Origin: Flavobacterium indicum GPTSA100-9 = DSM 17447
GTDB lineage: Bacteria; Bacteroidota; Bacteroidia; Flavobacteriales; Flavobacteriaceae
DNA length: 64,000 bases
NCBI RefSeq assembly: GCF_000455605.1
Contig: NC_017025.1
Coordinates: 2,542,001 to 2,606,000 of the forward strand
Direction of reading: 5' to 3'
In this document: positions 35,161 through 44,474 of the stretch, piece by piece
How positions within the stretch are numbered: position 1 is the stretch's first letter
How the letters are laid out: the number at the start of each line of letters is the position of its first letter
Made by a program: the position numbers and the translations under genes
Notes under the pieces: generated by a model
Told to the model about the DNA's origin: nothing
The model's input: only the letters and a program-made list of their open reading frames with translations
The model's database searches: none

Positions 35161-35201
35161 AAACGCTCAAACCATTGAAAAACCAACTAATTTGAGCGTT
35201 T
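35161..35201 (-). terminator. Terminator of the DUF3109 gene
   Basis: 11-bp perfect stem AAACGCTCAAA (35161-35171) / TTTGAGCGTTT (35191-35201), loop 19 bases, T run on the minus side. Confidence 0.85.
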
Positions 35202-35222
35202 TTAAATTGTTATTTTTGATTT

Positions 35223-35789
35223 TTACTTTTTCATTTCTTCAGCCACTTTCTCTAATTCTTGATACCATTGTTCGCCAAATTTTCGAATTAAAGCTTCTTT
35301 CACAAATTTATAAATAGGCACTTGTAATTCTTTACCTAAGGCACAAGCATCAGAACAGATGTGCCATTTATGATAATTAACTGCGGCAAAGTCTGTATAT
35401 TCTTTAACACGTATTGGATACAAATGACACGAAACTGGTTTTTTCCAATCTACAATCCCTTCGTTATAGGCTTGTTCAATCCCACAAAGTGCCGTTTGAC
35501 CATCAAAAATTACATAAGCACAGTCTTTACCCTCTATTAAAGTGGTTTCATATTCCCCATCTGTACCAATCACAAATGCACCTTGTTCTTCAATGGCCTG
35601 AATGCCTTCTGGACGTAAAAAAGGCTTCACTTTTGGGTAAATATCAACTAAAATTTGCGTTTCTTCTTGCGTCAAAGGTGCACCAGCATCGCCGTCAACA
35701 CAACATGCGCCTTTACAAGCGGAAAGATTACAAACAAATTCATTTTCTAGAATTTCTTCTGAAATTATGGTTTTATTTAGCTGAAACAT
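35223..35789 (-). CDS. DUF3109 family cysteine-rich protein
   Basis: 188 residues from the ATG at 35789 (MFQLNKTIISEEILENEF). A longer in-frame start at 35858 would read through the promoter and is rejected. Cysteine cluster CNLSACKGACC near residue 20, further Cys in GKDCAYVIF, LCGIEQ, VSCHLYPIR, ICSDAC. The pattern is like the YkgJ metal-binding group and suggests a zinc or Fe-S site. Function unknown; widespread in Bacteroidetes. Confidence 0.87.
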   Translation of the reverse strand: MFQLNKTIISEEILENEFVCNLSACKGACCVDGDAGAPLTQEETQILVDIYPKVKPFLRPEGIQAIEEQGAFVIGTDGEYETTLIEGKDCAYVIFDGQTALCGIEQAYNEGIVDWKKPVSCHLYPIRVKEYTDFAAVNYHKWHICSDACALGKELQVPIYKFVKEALIRKFGEQWYQELEKVAEEMKK

Positions 35790-35808
35790 ATATAAGGAAT
35801 TAAGGGTA

Positions 35809-35816
35809 CAAAGGTA
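35809..35816 (-). promoter_or_regulatory. -7 box (TACCTTTG) of the DUF3109 gene
   Basis: TACCTTTG on the minus strand, 19 bases upstream of the chosen ATG at 35789, which supports that start. Confidence 0.6.
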
Positions 35817-35889
35817 GTTTGATTTTTGAGAATTCAAAGAAAAGTAAAATGTTATCATTTATTTAAGACTAAAAAATACTTGATTCTAT

Positions 35890-35897
35890 TATATTTG
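35890..35897 (+). promoter_or_regulatory. -7 box (TATATTTG) before the MarC gene
   Basis: TATATTTG lies 15 bases before ATG 35913 and supports that start over earlier in-frame codons. Confidence 0.6.
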
Positions 35898-35912
35898 CAG
35901 AAAAAAACAGAT

Positions 35913-36485
35913 ATGTTTGATTGGAAAGAGATTTTTACCATTAGTATGATTTTATTTGCTGTAATTGATATTGTAGGAAGCATACCTATTATTGTTGATT
36001 TACGCAGCAAAATGGGCCATATTCAATCGGAAAAAGCAACCTTAGTAGCTGCAATTATTATGATTGCTTTTTTGTTTGTAGGTGAAGAAATCTTAAAATT
36101 AATTGGAATTGACGCGAATTCGTTTGCTGTTGCTGGTTCGTTTGTCTTGTTTTTTTTAGCCTTAGAAATGATTTTAGGCATTCGTTTATACAAAGAAGAC
36201 AACCCATCGACTGCTTCAATAGTACCAATAGCTTTCCCTTTGATTGCAGGTGCTGGAACGATGACAACCATCTTATCTTTACGAGCGGCTTATGACAAAG
36301 CAAATATAATAATTGCCATACTGATTAACGTAGTTGTGGTTTACGGGGTTTTAAAATCTTCAGGAAAAATTGAACGCTTACTAGGCACCAATGGTTTAGG
36401 TGTGATACGCAAAGTTTTTGGTGTTATTTTATTAGCCATCGCTGTAAAATTATTTGCAGCCAATGTTAAAGGATTATTTATTTAA
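35913..36485 (+). CDS. MarC family integral membrane protein
   Basis: 190 residues from ATG 35913 (MFDWKEIFTISMILFAVIDIVGSIP). Six hydrophobic helices and the family motifs VAGSFVLFFLALEMILG and SIVPIAFPLIAGAGTMTTIL. MarC proteins have no settled function; the once-suspected role in multidrug resistance was withdrawn. Likely co-transcribed with the two following genes (12-base gap, then one-base overlap). Confidence 0.92.
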   Translation: MFDWKEIFTISMILFAVIDIVGSIPIIVDLRSKMGHIQSEKATLVAAIIMIAFLFVGEEILKLIGIDANSFAVAGSFVLFFLALEMILGIRLYKEDNPSTASIVPIAFPLIAGAGTMTTILSLRAAYDKANIIIAILINVVVVYGVLKSSGKIERLLGTNGLGVIRKVFGVILLAIAVKLFAANVKGLFI

Positions 36486-36497
36486 AGAATATATATA

Positions 36498-36692
36498 ATG
36501 AAAATTTTCTCTTATGTAGTTATTGCTTTAGCTTTAATTACAGTTATTTTTAATGTTACGCGAATTAATTTTAGTAATCCACTACAGGGTGAAAGCACGG
36601 TTGCTTTGATTGGAATTGTAGCTTCATTTTGTGCAATTGTTATTGTTGTTTTATATCAATTAGCCAAAAAAGTAGACGAAAATACTAAATAA
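36498..36692 (+). CDS. Small two-helix membrane protein
   Basis: 64 residues: helix VVIALALITVIFNV, a short loop (RINFSNPLQGEST), helix VALIGIVASFCAIVIVVLYQL, and a charged tail. The last base of its TAA is the A of the next gene's ATG, so translation is coupled. Position in a tight operon makes it a real gene; no family recognised. Confidence 0.75.
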   Translation: MKIFSYVVIALALITVIFNVTRINFSNPLQGESTVALIGIVASFCAIVIVVLYQLAKKVDENTK

Positions 36693-37306
36693 TGATGTTT
36701 GATGTAGTAATAATTGGCGGAGGTGTATCGGGAATGTCAGCCGCTTTACTTTTTGGTTCGGCGCAACACAAACCTTTTATGGCCGATAAAAAAATCGGAA
36801 TTATTGTGCATCAAAAGACTTCCTCTTTACAGACTGCAGTTTTTAATAATGCTTACGGCATTCCAGCTGGAAAATTAGGCAGTGAACTTTTAGAGGAAAG
36901 TAAAACGCAATTAGCTTCGTTATACCCACACATTCAGCAAATTGAAAACGAAAAAGTACTTGAAATTACAGGTGAGAAAGACAATTTTACGGTACGCACC
37001 AACAAAAACCATTATTTAACAAAAAATGTTATTGTCGGAATAGGCGCTGGAAATCCGTTCACCATAGCAGGATTAGACGAATTTGTGATGCCTCATCAAA
37101 AAGCTGCACCTGAGAAAAATCGTTTACAATTAAAAAACGAAGATTATGTGGTAAAACCAGGAATTTATGTTGTTGGCACTTTAGCTGGACTTAGAAGTCA
37201 ATTGGTTATTGCTGCGGGAAGCGGTGCCGCTGTTGCCACAGATATCATGACACTTTGGAACGACAATAAACCAGTACAAGTACACGATGCTTTACCCAAA
37301 GAATAA
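36692..37306 (+). CDS. Compact FAD-dependent oxidoreductase-like protein
   Basis: 204 residues, thioredoxin-reductase-like FAD fold only. It has the dinucleotide motif IIGGGVSGMSAALL (GGGVSG at 9-14) and the C-terminal FAD motif GIYVVGTLAGLRSQLVIAAGSGAAVA. The central NADPH domain and the redox CxxC of thioredoxin reductases are missing, so electrons must come from elsewhere. Ends directly against the convergent gene with no gap. Partner and substrate unknown. Confidence 0.83.
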   Translation: MMFDVVIIGGGVSGMSAALLFGSAQHKPFMADKKIGIIVHQKTSSLQTAVFNNAYGIPAGKLGSELLEESKTQLASLYPHIQQIENEKVLEITGEKDNFTVRTNKNHYLTKNVIVGIGAGNPFTIAGLDEFVMPHQKAAPEKNRLQLKNEDYVVKPGIYVVGTLAGLRSQLVIAAGSGAAVATDIMTLWNDNKPVQVHDALPKE

Positions 37307-37999
37307 TTAGTTGTTTTTTTCCAAGAACTCTTTTGCTTTTTCTTGTAAAAATTCTAGCATTGAAATTACGTTTTCATTATTAGCTAATTGTTGTGCACGT
37401 TCATCATAAGTACAAAACAATAAAAAATCATTCAGTTTCTTTTCTTCAATTGCTAATGTTTTTATTAAAAAATCTGGTTTAAAATTATAATTAACAAAAC
37501 TTAAAAAAGACACAGGTGATGGTTTTATTCTAACTTCTTTCTCTTTTTTGAACAGTTTCCCCACTAATTTAAAAACGGCTATAAAATCTACTCCGTTTTG
37601 TATAGAACCGTCGGGAATGGTAAATTTTCTCTCTTGATATTGGCGTTCTACTTTAATGTTTGGAATTATTTTTTTATTAGAAATTACCACCTCTTCAATT
37701 TGCCGTTCCTCTTTAATCAATTTTATTTCAATGTACTTCTTTTGCAACAACATAGAATCTACAACAACCGGATGAAAAACATACCCTTTTTTAAAAAAAG
37801 CTAAATTATTATTTTCTCCCATTAAAATTTCAAATTCACCTTTTGAGTTGGTGTAGGTTACTGTCTTTAATTGTTTATTAATAACTTCAACATCAGAAAG
37901 CGGCAACGAATCAATTAATACTTTACCTTTTAAAGATGTTTGTTGAGAAAATCCTATCCAACAAAAAAAAGAAAAAAAGAGGGGTAATTTTACAATCAT
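37307..37999 (-). CDS. Secreted protein with carboxypeptidase-regulatory-like domain
   Basis: 230 residues. Signal peptide (IVKLPLFFSFFCWIGFSQ), then a CarboxypepD_reg-like beta domain (LKGKVLIDSLPLSDVEVINKQLKTVTYTNSKGEFEIL) as found at the start of SusC/TonB receptors, and a helical C-terminus. No barrel follows, so it is a stand-alone member of the type seen in many Flavobacteria. Probably periplasmic; function unknown. Confidence 0.8.
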   Translation of the reverse strand: MIVKLPLFFSFFCWIGFSQQTSLKGKVLIDSLPLSDVEVINKQLKTVTYTNSKGEFEILMGENNNLAFFKKGYVFHPVVVDSMLLQKKYIEIKLIKEERQIEEVVISNKKIIPNIKVERQYQERKFTIPDGSIQNGVDFIAVFKLVGKLFKKEKEVRIKPSPVSFLSFVNYNFKPDFLIKTLAIEEKKLNDFLLFCTYDERAQQLANNENVISMLEFLQEKAKEFLEKNN

Positions 38000-38077
38000 G
38001 TAGCTGTGTTTAGTTTACATTCAAAAGTAACACTAAACCCAATTGTAAAAAGTTAAGAAAAAGCGAATTGATGTCAA

Positions 38078-39673
38078 TTATTTCTTAATATTCTTATCTT
38101 TTTCTAAAACTTTCTTAATCATTTTATCATTTGGCAAAGTAATTTGATAATACAATTGATCATTAAAAATTTGTCTTGAAAATTCCGCATATAGATACGT
38201 CAGAACTTTTTCTTTTTGATGAACTAAACTAATCAACAAACCATTGTTAATTATGTATTGTCTAAATTGATTAAAATACTTTTCATTGGAAAATATTTCT
38301 TTTTTCAATTTATCTTGAGTCAGTGAATTAAAAAATTTCCTGTTCTCATCTAACTTTTCAAACACATAATAATTCATTAAATCAGACTGCAATAAAAGTG
38401 TAATACCTTCTTCTGAATGAATATCTTCTAATGGTACAAAAATATCGGGAATGATTCCACCACCACCATATACAATTCGACCTTTTTTGGTTTTAAACTT
38501 TAAACTATCGGCTACTTTAATGCTATCTGCTTTATACAATTCACCACTATTAAAACGTTTTTCGAAATCATTAAAATAGTTTTCGCCTTTATCTAAATAC
38601 GGTTTTTGAATACTTCTTCCAGATGGTGTAAAATAGCGTGCAACTGTTAATCGAACGGCTGAACCATCATCGAGTTTCATCTCTTTTTGAACCAATCCTT
38701 TTCCAAAAGAACGTCTACCATAAATTAAACCTCTATCGTTATCTTGAATGGCACCTGCAAAAATCTCACTGGCTGAAGCACTACTTTCATCTAGTAAAAC
38801 AGCAATTTTTCCAGATTCAAAAATACCTCTATTTGTTGCATAAGAATTTTCAATGGCTCCTTTTTTATTTTTTGTCTTTACAATTAATTCTCCTTTTTTC
38901 AAAAATTCATCGGCCATTGCCACCGCCATTTCTAAATAGCCCCCACCATTTCCTCTTAAATCAACAATAACCTCATTCATTCCTTGCTTTTTTAAAGTCA
39001 CAAGGGCTTTATGAAACTCTTTATAGGTTGTTTCTGCAAAACGATTTATTTTGATATAGCCCGTATTCGCATCAATCATGGTCGCAACATCTACACTATT
39101 TACAGGTATTAAATCGCGAGTAACTACAACAGAAAGTTTTCGATTTTCAGATTTTCTATAAACTACTAAATTGACTTTAGAACCTAACTCGCCTTTTAAA
39201 ATTTTGAAGAGTTTTTCGTTCTTCACTTTTTTACCAAATAATTGTTGTTTATTGGCAAATAGGATTCGGTCACCCGCTTTAATTCCGGCTTTTTCAGATG
39301 GCCCATTTTTAACAGGTTTAATTACCGTTAATGAATCTTTATACATGTAAAAATTAACTCCAATCCCAACAAAATTACCTTCCATACTTTCATTAACCTG
39401 AGCTAATTCTTCTTTTGGAATATAAACCGAATGCGGATCTAATTTTTCAAGTATACCATTAACCGTTAAATTAACAATTGAGTCCGTATTTACTTCATCA
39501 ACATATTCTTTATTGATTAAATCTAATAAACGATTGATTTTATTTTTACCCGAATTAACGTTTGAATCCGGTTGATTTAATGTATTCATCTTATACCCCA
39601 ATAGCATTCCAATTGCAAAAATGGTTGCAATAACAATTGGAATAAAAACGGAATATTTATTTGATTTATTCAT
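38078..39673 (-). CDS. S41 family carboxy-terminal processing protease
   Basis: 531 residues. N-terminal membrane anchor (YSVFIPIVIATIFAIGMLLGYKM), PDZ domain (VGIGVNFYMYKDSLTVIKPVKNGPSEKAGIKAGDRIL), then the S41 core with GNGGGYLEMAV. The serine is in DESSASASEIFAGAIQD and the lysine in GRRSFGKGLVQ. It trims C-termini of periplasmic proteins. Overlaps the dCMP deaminase gene by 8 bases. Confidence 0.94.
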   Translation of the reverse strand: MNKSNKYSVFIPIVIATIFAIGMLLGYKMNTLNQPDSNVNSGKNKINRLLDLINKEYVDEVNTDSIVNLTVNGILEKLDPHSVYIPKEELAQVNESMEGNFVGIGVNFYMYKDSLTVIKPVKNGPSEKAGIKAGDRILFANKQQLFGKKVKNEKLFKILKGELGSKVNLVVYRKSENRKLSVVVTRDLIPVNSVDVATMIDANTGYIKINRFAETTYKEFHKALVTLKKQGMNEVIVDLRGNGGGYLEMAVAMADEFLKKGELIVKTKNKKGAIENSYATNRGIFESGKIAVLLDESSASASEIFAGAIQDNDRGLIYGRRSFGKGLVQKEMKLDDGSAVRLTVARYFTPSGRSIQKPYLDKGENYFNDFEKRFNSGELYKADSIKVADSLKFKTKKGRIVYGGGGIIPDIFVPLEDIHSEEGITLLLQSDLMNYYVFEKLDENRKFFNSLTQDKLKKEIFSNEKYFNQFRQYIINNGLLISLVHQKEKVLTYLYAEFSRQIFNDQLYYQITLPNDKMIKKVLEKDKNIKK

Positions 39674-40097
39674 CTAAATTTGAAATATGAGCCACTTCAA
39701 CTCCTGCTTTTTTTAGAAAATCAACTCCTGAACAATCTTTATATTCTTCTAAATACACCACACGTTTGATCCCCGATTGATGTATTAATTTACTACAATC
39801 TTTACAAGGCGACAATGTAATATAAAGCGTTGCATCTTCACAAGACTGTGTTGATCGTGCTACTTTTGAAATAGCATTGGCCTCAGCATGCAATACATAC
39901 CATTTTGTTAAGTTGTCTTCGTCCTCACAACAATTTTCAAAACCACTAGGTGTTCCATTATATCCATCAGATATAATCATTCGGTCTTTAACGATAATGG
40001 CACCCACTTGTTTACGTTTACAGTAAGACAATTTACCCCATTCACGAGCAATTTTTAAATAGGCTTTGTCGTATCTTGATTTTTTTTCTGCTTTCAT
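39666..40097 (-). CDS. dCMP deaminase (ComEB-type)
   Basis: 143 residues from ATG 40097 (MKAEKKSRYDKAYLKIAREWG), which lies one base after the HupE-like stop; the ATG at 40121 overlaps that gene and is less likely. Zinc site HAEANAI plus PCKDCSKLI, as in cytidine/deoxycytidylate deaminases. It makes dUMP for dTMP synthesis. Overlaps the downstream S41 gene by 8 bases. Confidence 0.93.
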   Translation of the reverse strand: MKAEKKSRYDKAYLKIAREWGKLSYCKRKQVGAIIVKDRMIISDGYNGTPSGFENCCEDEDNLTKWYVLHAEANAISKVARSTQSCEDATLYITLSPCKDCSKLIHQSGIKRVVYLEEYKDCSGVDFLKKAGVEVAHISNLDE

Positions 40098-40098
40098 A

Positions 40099-40695
40099 TT
40101 AATTTCTATTCCAAATTTCACTTTCTATGATCATGGGCAAAACTACACCAATAATAAACGAGGACAGTACTAAAGCCCAATCTCTTTTTGAAAATCGAAA
40201 TACGGTTTGAGCCAGATATGCTAAAATTAACACAACTAAAACCACTATTATTTGAGCTGCTTCAATCCCCAAGGCAAACTCCAACAACGGAACTAATTTA
40301 TCGTTAGCATTACCAGCCATTACCGCCTTAAAATAATTAGAAAATCCTAATCCATGAATGATCCCGAAAAATAGAGTGACCACCGCCACAAAAGTGATGC
40401 TTTCTTTTTTACCATTTTTTCCTGCTGTAAACAAATGAAATAAAGCTGTAATTAAAATCGTAATGGGAATTAAAAATTCCACCAAACTTTCCTTAATATA
40501 AACAATACCAAAAACAGATAATATTAAGGCCAAAGTATGCCCAAAAGTAAACAAACTCACTAAAACCAGTACTCTTGTCCAATCCTTAAACGCATAAGGA
40601 ATCATCAAAGCAATTAAAAACAAAACATGGTCGTAAGCATTAATATCTAAGACATGCTTTAACCCCATGTTGAAGTAAATTAAGAATTCATTCAT
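40099..40695 (-). CDS. HupE/UreJ family membrane protein
   Basis: 198 residues, six or more membrane helices. Motifs GLKHVLDINAYDHVLFLIAL and LFTFGHTLALILSVFG plus GIIHGLGFSNYF fit the HupE/UreJ_2 family, thought to carry nickel or related metal. No hydrogenase or urease is in view, so the cargo is open. First gene of the deaminase/protease operon. Confidence 0.88.
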   Translation of the reverse strand: MNEFLIYFNMGLKHVLDINAYDHVLFLIALMIPYAFKDWTRVLVLVSLFTFGHTLALILSVFGIVYIKESLVEFLIPITILITALFHLFTAGKNGKKESITFVAVVTLFFGIIHGLGFSNYFKAVMAGNANDKLVPLLEFALGIEAAQIIVVLVVLILAYLAQTVFRFSKRDWALVLSSFIIGVVLPMIIESEIWNRN

Positions 40696-40740
40696 AGCAA
40701 TTTGGTAATAAAACCCAAACTTACAGTTTTTTGAGGAAAT

Positions 40741-40764
40741 AAAAAAGCGGCTTTACACCGCTTT
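40741..40764 (-). terminator. Terminator of fbp
   Basis: Stem AAAGCGG (40744-40750) / CCGCTTT (40758-40764) three bases beyond the stop, with a T run on the minus strand. Confidence 0.8.
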
Positions 40765-40767
40765 AAC

Positions 40768-41775
40768 TTATTTATATTTTTCCATGAATTCTTCTGCCTT
40801 TTCTACCATATCTTTTACACCACAAAAGAAAGGTACTCGCTGATGCAATTCAGTCGGTTGAATTTCCATAATTCTTCCGTACCCATCCGAAGCTTTTCCA
40901 CCAGCTTGCTCTGCTAAGAATGCCATTGGATTGCACTCATACAACAAACGTAATTTTCCTTTTGGTGCTTTAGAACTGGTAGGATAAATATAAATCCCAC
41001 CTTTAATCATGTTACGATGAAAATCAGAAACCAAACTTCCAATATAACGTGAAGTGTAGGGTCTATCACCTTCTTCGGCTTGACAATATTTTATATAATC
41101 TTTTACCCCTTGTGGAAAGTGAATGTAATTCCCTTCATTTACTGAATATATATTCCCTTTTGATGGAAATTGCATATTAGGATGCGACAAATAAAAGGTT
41201 CCAATTGCAGGATTTAAGGTAAATCCATTTACTCCGTGACCTGTAGTATAAACCAACATAGTAGAAGTACCATAAATTACATACCCGGCAGCTACTTGAT
41301 TAACTCCTGGTTGCAAGAAATCTTCAGAAGTCACTGGAGTTCCTACAGGTGTAACTCTTCTGAATACAGAAAAAATAGTTCCTACTGAAACATTCACATC
41401 TATATTAGAGGAACCATCTAATGGATCCATAAGTACCACATATTTATTATTGTGACTGTTATCACTTCCAGCTACCGTAATAAAATCATCATTTTCTTCC
41501 GAGGCAATACCACAAACAATTTCTCTGTTTATAAGCGTTTGAATAAAAACTTCATTGGCATATACATCCAATTTTTGTTGGTCTTCCCCTTGAATATTTT
41601 GATCTCCTGCTGCACCAACAATATCTACTAATCCGGCTTTGTTCACTTTGTAGTTTACAACTTTAGCAGCTAAACGAATTGAGTTAATTATTCGAGACAG
41701 CTCTCCAGTAGAATATTGAAAAGCAGTTTGGTTTTCGATGATAAACTCACCTAAGGTTTTATTTCTTTCTTCCAT
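40768..41775 (-). CDS. fbp: Fructose-1,6-bisphosphatase, class I
   Basis: 335 residues. Metal and phosphate site [28 protein letters not shown], preceded by Glu-Glu in [10 protein letters not shown], and sugar-phosphate contacts in [23 protein letters not shown] and [20 protein letters not shown]. Catalyses the irreversible step of gluconeogenesis, in keeping with growth on peptides. Monocistronic. Confidence 0.97.
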   Translation of the reverse strand: MEERNKTLGEFIIENQTAFQYSTGELSRIINSIRLAAKVVNYKVNKAGLVDIVGAAGDQNIQGEDQQKLDVYANEVFIQTLINREIVCGIASEENDDFITVAGSDNSHNNKYVVLMDPLDGSSNIDVNVSVGTIFSVFRRVTPVGTPVTSEDFLQPGVNQVAAGYVIYGTSTMLVYTTGHGVNGFTLNPAIGTFYLSHPNMQFPSKGNIYSVNEGNYIHFPQGVKDYIKYCQAEEGDRPYTSRYIGSLVSDFHRNMIKGGIYIYPTSSKAPKGKLRLLYECNPMAFLAEQAGGKASDGYGRIMEIQPTELHQRVPFFCGVKDMVEKAEEFMEKYK

Positions 41776-41932
41776 TACGAAATCGATTGAGTTGTATTGT
41801 ACTGCAAACTTACATAAATTTAAATGAATTTCTAAATCGGTTTTATTATTTATACATAATCCATCAAAATAGATTTTTCATCTCATTTTTAAAAGAAAAT
41901 TCACTTATTTTGTTATATTCTAAAATATATTT

Positions 41933-41961
41933 TTGGAAGCCATTTTGAATCTGTATTTTTG
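41933..41961 (+). promoter_or_regulatory. Promoter TTG-N18-TATTTTTG before the GNAT-lysC pair
   Basis: TTG 41933-41935 and TATTTTTG 41954-41961, an almost ideal pair, 54 bases before ATG 42016. Confidence 0.75.
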
Positions 41962-42015
41962 TTCAGTTCATAACTTTTTTTTAAATAAAATGAGCAATTT
42001 TAATTTTTTGTTACA

Positions 42016-42492
42016 ATGTTAAAAATAAGAATTGGGGTACCTGAAGACATGACTGCTGTGTTGCGTTTAATCAATGAACTCGCGGTATTTGAAAAAGAAC
42101 CCGATGCAGTTGTAGTTACTGTTGAAGATTTACTTAGAGACGGATTTGGCGAAAATCCTCTTTTTCATACTTTTATTGCTGAAGAAAACGGGGAAATCAT
42201 TGGCATGGCACTTTATTATTATCGCTATTCTACCTGGAAAGGCAAGACCATTCATTTAGAAGATTTAATTGTAAAAGAAAGTAAACGCGGAACAGGTGCA
42301 GGTTTAGCGTTATACAAAGCCATTATTCAACAAGGTAAAAAAGATGGGGTACGACGCATAGAATGGAATGTGCTGGATTGGAATACTAATGCGATTCGAT
42401 TTTATGAGAAAAGTGGCGCGAAAGTTCTAGAAGATTGGCGTGTAGTACAAATGAGCGAACAAGAAATTGATAATTTTTTAAGCAAAGTCTAA
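42016..42492 (+). CDS. GNAT N-acetyltransferase, diamine acetyltransferase-like
   Basis: 158 residues. It matches the spermidine/spermine acetyltransferase style: LVIRIGVPEDM-type start, FHTFIAEENGEIIGMALYYYRYSTWKGKTIHLEDLIV, acetyl-CoA loop SKRGTGAGLALYKAI, and WNVLDWNTNAIRFYEKSGA. The actual amine substrate is inferred. Nineteen bases before lysC, so probably one transcript. Confidence 0.9.
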   Translation: MLKIRIGVPEDMTAVLRLINELAVFEKEPDAVVVTVEDLLRDGFGENPLFHTFIAEENGEIIGMALYYYRYSTWKGKTIHLEDLIVKESKRGTGAGLALYKAIIQQGKKDGVRRIEWNVLDWNTNAIRFYEKSGAKVLEDWRVVQMSEQEIDNFLSKV

Positions 42493-42511
42493 CTATTATA
42501 TAAACACACAA

Positions 42512-43774
42512 ATGAAACTATTCAAATTCGGTGGAGCTTCGGTGAAAGATGCTGCCGGAGTAAAAAATGTAAAGTCCGTATTAGAAACCGTAGGTTATGA
42601 AGATGTTCTAGTTGTTATTTCTGCTATGGGTAAAACAACTAACGCCTTGGAAATTGTAATTAAAAATTATTTTGAAAAATCAAAAGAATTAAAATCATCC
42701 ATCCAAGACATCAAAAAATACCATATTGAGATTTTATTGGATTTATATGGAGATGAAAAAAATCCGAATTTTACCTCTGCTTACGATGCTATAAACAATC
42801 ATTTTGAAGATTTAGAATACTTCTTAAAAACAAACAAATCGCCAAACTACAATTTTGTGTACGATCAAATTGTAAGTTTTGGAGAAGTCATCTCTACTAC
42901 TATAGTGAGTCATTATTTTAATCAAGAAGGTCTAAACAATAGCTGGTTGGACGTTCGAAATTACATTAAGACAGACCAAACCTACAGAGACGCCAATGTG
43001 GATTGGGAGGCTACACAAAAAAACATTTCAAAACTAGGAAAGAAAAAAACATTATACATAACACAAGGATTCTTAGGCGCTGATGAAAACAATTTTACCA
43101 CAACATTAGGAAGAGAAGGTTCTGATTATACTGCTGCTATTATTGCTTACTGCCTTGGAGCAGAAAATGTTACAATTTGGAAAGATGTCCCTGGTGTATT
43201 AAATGCAGATCCACGTTATTTTGAGAACGCAATTCTTCTAAACCAAATTTCATACAGAGAAGCCATAGAATTAGCCTTCTACGGAGCAAGTGTTATACAC
43301 CCAAAAACTTTACAACCACTACAAAAGAAAGAAATACCACTTTTTGTAAAATCTTTTATAAATCCTACTTTACCAGGAACAAAAGTTAGCAAAGGTGCCG
43401 ACTTAGAACCTAAAACTTCTTGCTTTATTGTGAAGAAAAACCAGATATTAATTTCACTTTCTTCGATTGATTTCTCGTTTATTATGGAAGAAAATATCAG
43501 TGAAATTTTTGCACTATTCCATCAATATAAAATCAAAGTAAGTTTAATTCAAAATACGGCCATTAGTTTTTCGGTATGTGTGGAAGATAAATTCAACAAG
43601 TTTAATGAATTAAAAGCAGTACTTTCTAAAAAATTCAAAGTAGCTTATAACGAAAATGTTTCCTTGTACACGATAAGGCATTTTGACCAAGTGGCAGCGG
43701 AAATGGTAGAGAAAAATAAAAAAGTGCTGGTAAAGCAAATCAGTCGAGAAACACTTCAAATAGTGACAGAGTAA
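42512..43774 (+). CDS. Aspartate kinase (monofunctional)
   Basis: 420 residues. Amino-acid kinase fold starting KLFKFGGASVKDAAGVKNV, with LGREGSDYTAAIIAYCLGAENVTIWKDVPGVLNADPR (aspartate and ATP site) and a C-terminal ACT region from about 310. First step toward Lys, Met, Thr and diaminopimelate. No homoserine dehydrogenase is fused. Closest named form would be LysC, but feedback specificity is unclear. Confidence 0.94.
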   Translation: MKLFKFGGASVKDAAGVKNVKSVLETVGYEDVLVVISAMGKTTNALEIVIKNYFEKSKELKSSIQDIKKYHIEILLDLYGDEKNPNFTSAYDAINNHFEDLEYFLKTNKSPNYNFVYDQIVSFGEVISTTIVSHYFNQEGLNNSWLDVRNYIKTDQTYRDANVDWEATQKNISKLGKKKTLYITQGFLGADENNFTTTLGREGSDYTAAIIAYCLGAENVTIWKDVPGVLNADPRYFENAILLNQISYREAIELAFYGASVIHPKTLQPLQKKEIPLFVKSFINPTLPGTKVSKGADLEPKTSCFIVKKNQILISLSSIDFSFIMEENISEIFALFHQYKIKVSLIQNTAISFSVCVEDKFNKFNELKAVLSKKFKVAYNENVSLYTIRHFDQVAAEMVEKNKKVLVKQISRETLQIVTE

Positions 43775-43800
43775 CAAAAGCCGCTAATGCGGCTTTTGTT
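43773..43800. terminator. Bidirectional terminator after aspartate kinase
   Basis: 12-bp perfect stem AACAAAAGCCGC (43773-43784) / GCGGCTTTTGTT (43789-43800), loop TAAT. It overlaps both convergent stop regions. Confidence 0.9.
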
Positions 43801-44225
43801 TAGTCTTTTTTGACTGTTATGGTTATTTCTTCTTCAAATTTGTATTCTCCTTTTTGATAAATTTCTTTGTTAGGCAATACAATTTCATAAGTATAAATGC
43901 CTTTTGGAAGTTCAAAAACACATTCTTTTCCGTCATAAGGTATGACCAATTCTTTAGTAATTGCAACATCATCTTCATCTTTTCCTGTAAGCTTTACAGT
44001 TATTTTTTCCTGTAACTTATTTTTTACACAAACTGTTGCTACAAGTTTATTGTCTACAGTTTTAGTAGATGAGTCTGTACGTACTGTTTTAAAAATTGAC
44101 AATCCTGTTACTAATAATTCTCCTCCTCTAATAACTGTCTGTATAGTTGATTGAGAGTAAGAAAAATTAAATAAGATAGTAAAAACTACAATTAATTTAA
44201 TATTTTTCAAAATATGGTAATACAA
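43800..44225 (-). CDS. Secreted orphan protein
   Basis: 141 residues. A long hydrophobic signal (NIKLIVVFTILFNFSYS) is followed by QSTIQTVIRGG, then a beta-rich domain ending EEEITITVKKD. The ATG overlaps the upstream small membrane gene by 29 bases, unusually much; a later non-ATG start is possible. No family recognised. First of three minus-strand accessory genes. Confidence 0.6.
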   Translation of the reverse strand: MYYHILKNIKLIVVFTILFNFSYSQSTIQTVIRGGELLVTGLSIFKTVRTDSSTKTVDNKLVATVCVKNKLQEKITVKLTGKDEDDVAITKELVIPYDGKECVFELPKGIYTYEIVLPNKEIYQKGEYKFEEEITITVKKD

Positions 44226-44457
44226 AAAATATAGATGAAATCACAGCAAATAGTAAAATTGGTAGTAAATATTTTATTAATTCTTTCCTTGTAACAACAT
44301 CTTTAGAGTATAACCTATAAACATAAACTATTACAATTGAAATATAAATTAAATTAAAAATAAAAAAAATATTTTTAAAATAATTATTAATCATTAAATT
44401 TAAAGTGAATAACACAAATGAAATTCCACACAATACTTTTAATTTAGATGTTGCCAT
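44197..44457 (-). CDS. Small three-helix membrane protein
   Basis: 86 residues: helices near 8-26, 31-48 and 64-82 (LLPILLFAVISSIFFVLPYF), joined by short polar loops. Very AT-rich, as are its neighbours. Lies 17 bases after the 190-residue secreted gene on the same strand. No family recognised. Confidence 0.55.
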   Translation of the reverse strand: MATSKLKVLCGISFVLFTLNLMINNYFKNIFFIFNLIYISIVIVYVYRLYSKDVVTRKELIKYLLPILLFAVISSIFFVLPYFEKY

Positions 44458-44474
44458 AAATATTTATTCAATTA

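Noticed and set aside
35414..35803. Open frame antisense to the DUF3109 gene
   Set aside because: His/Leu-rich shadow; the opposite strand has a clear cysteine motif and promoter.
38638..38970. Open frame antisense to the S41 protease
   Set aside because: Leu/His/Gln-rich shadow covering the catalytic region of a conserved gene.
41990..42022. Ten-codon upstream frame (MSNFNFLLQC) overlapping the GNAT start
   Set aside because: Placed like a leader peptide but without any coding signal or repeated codon; probably chance in AT-rich DNA.
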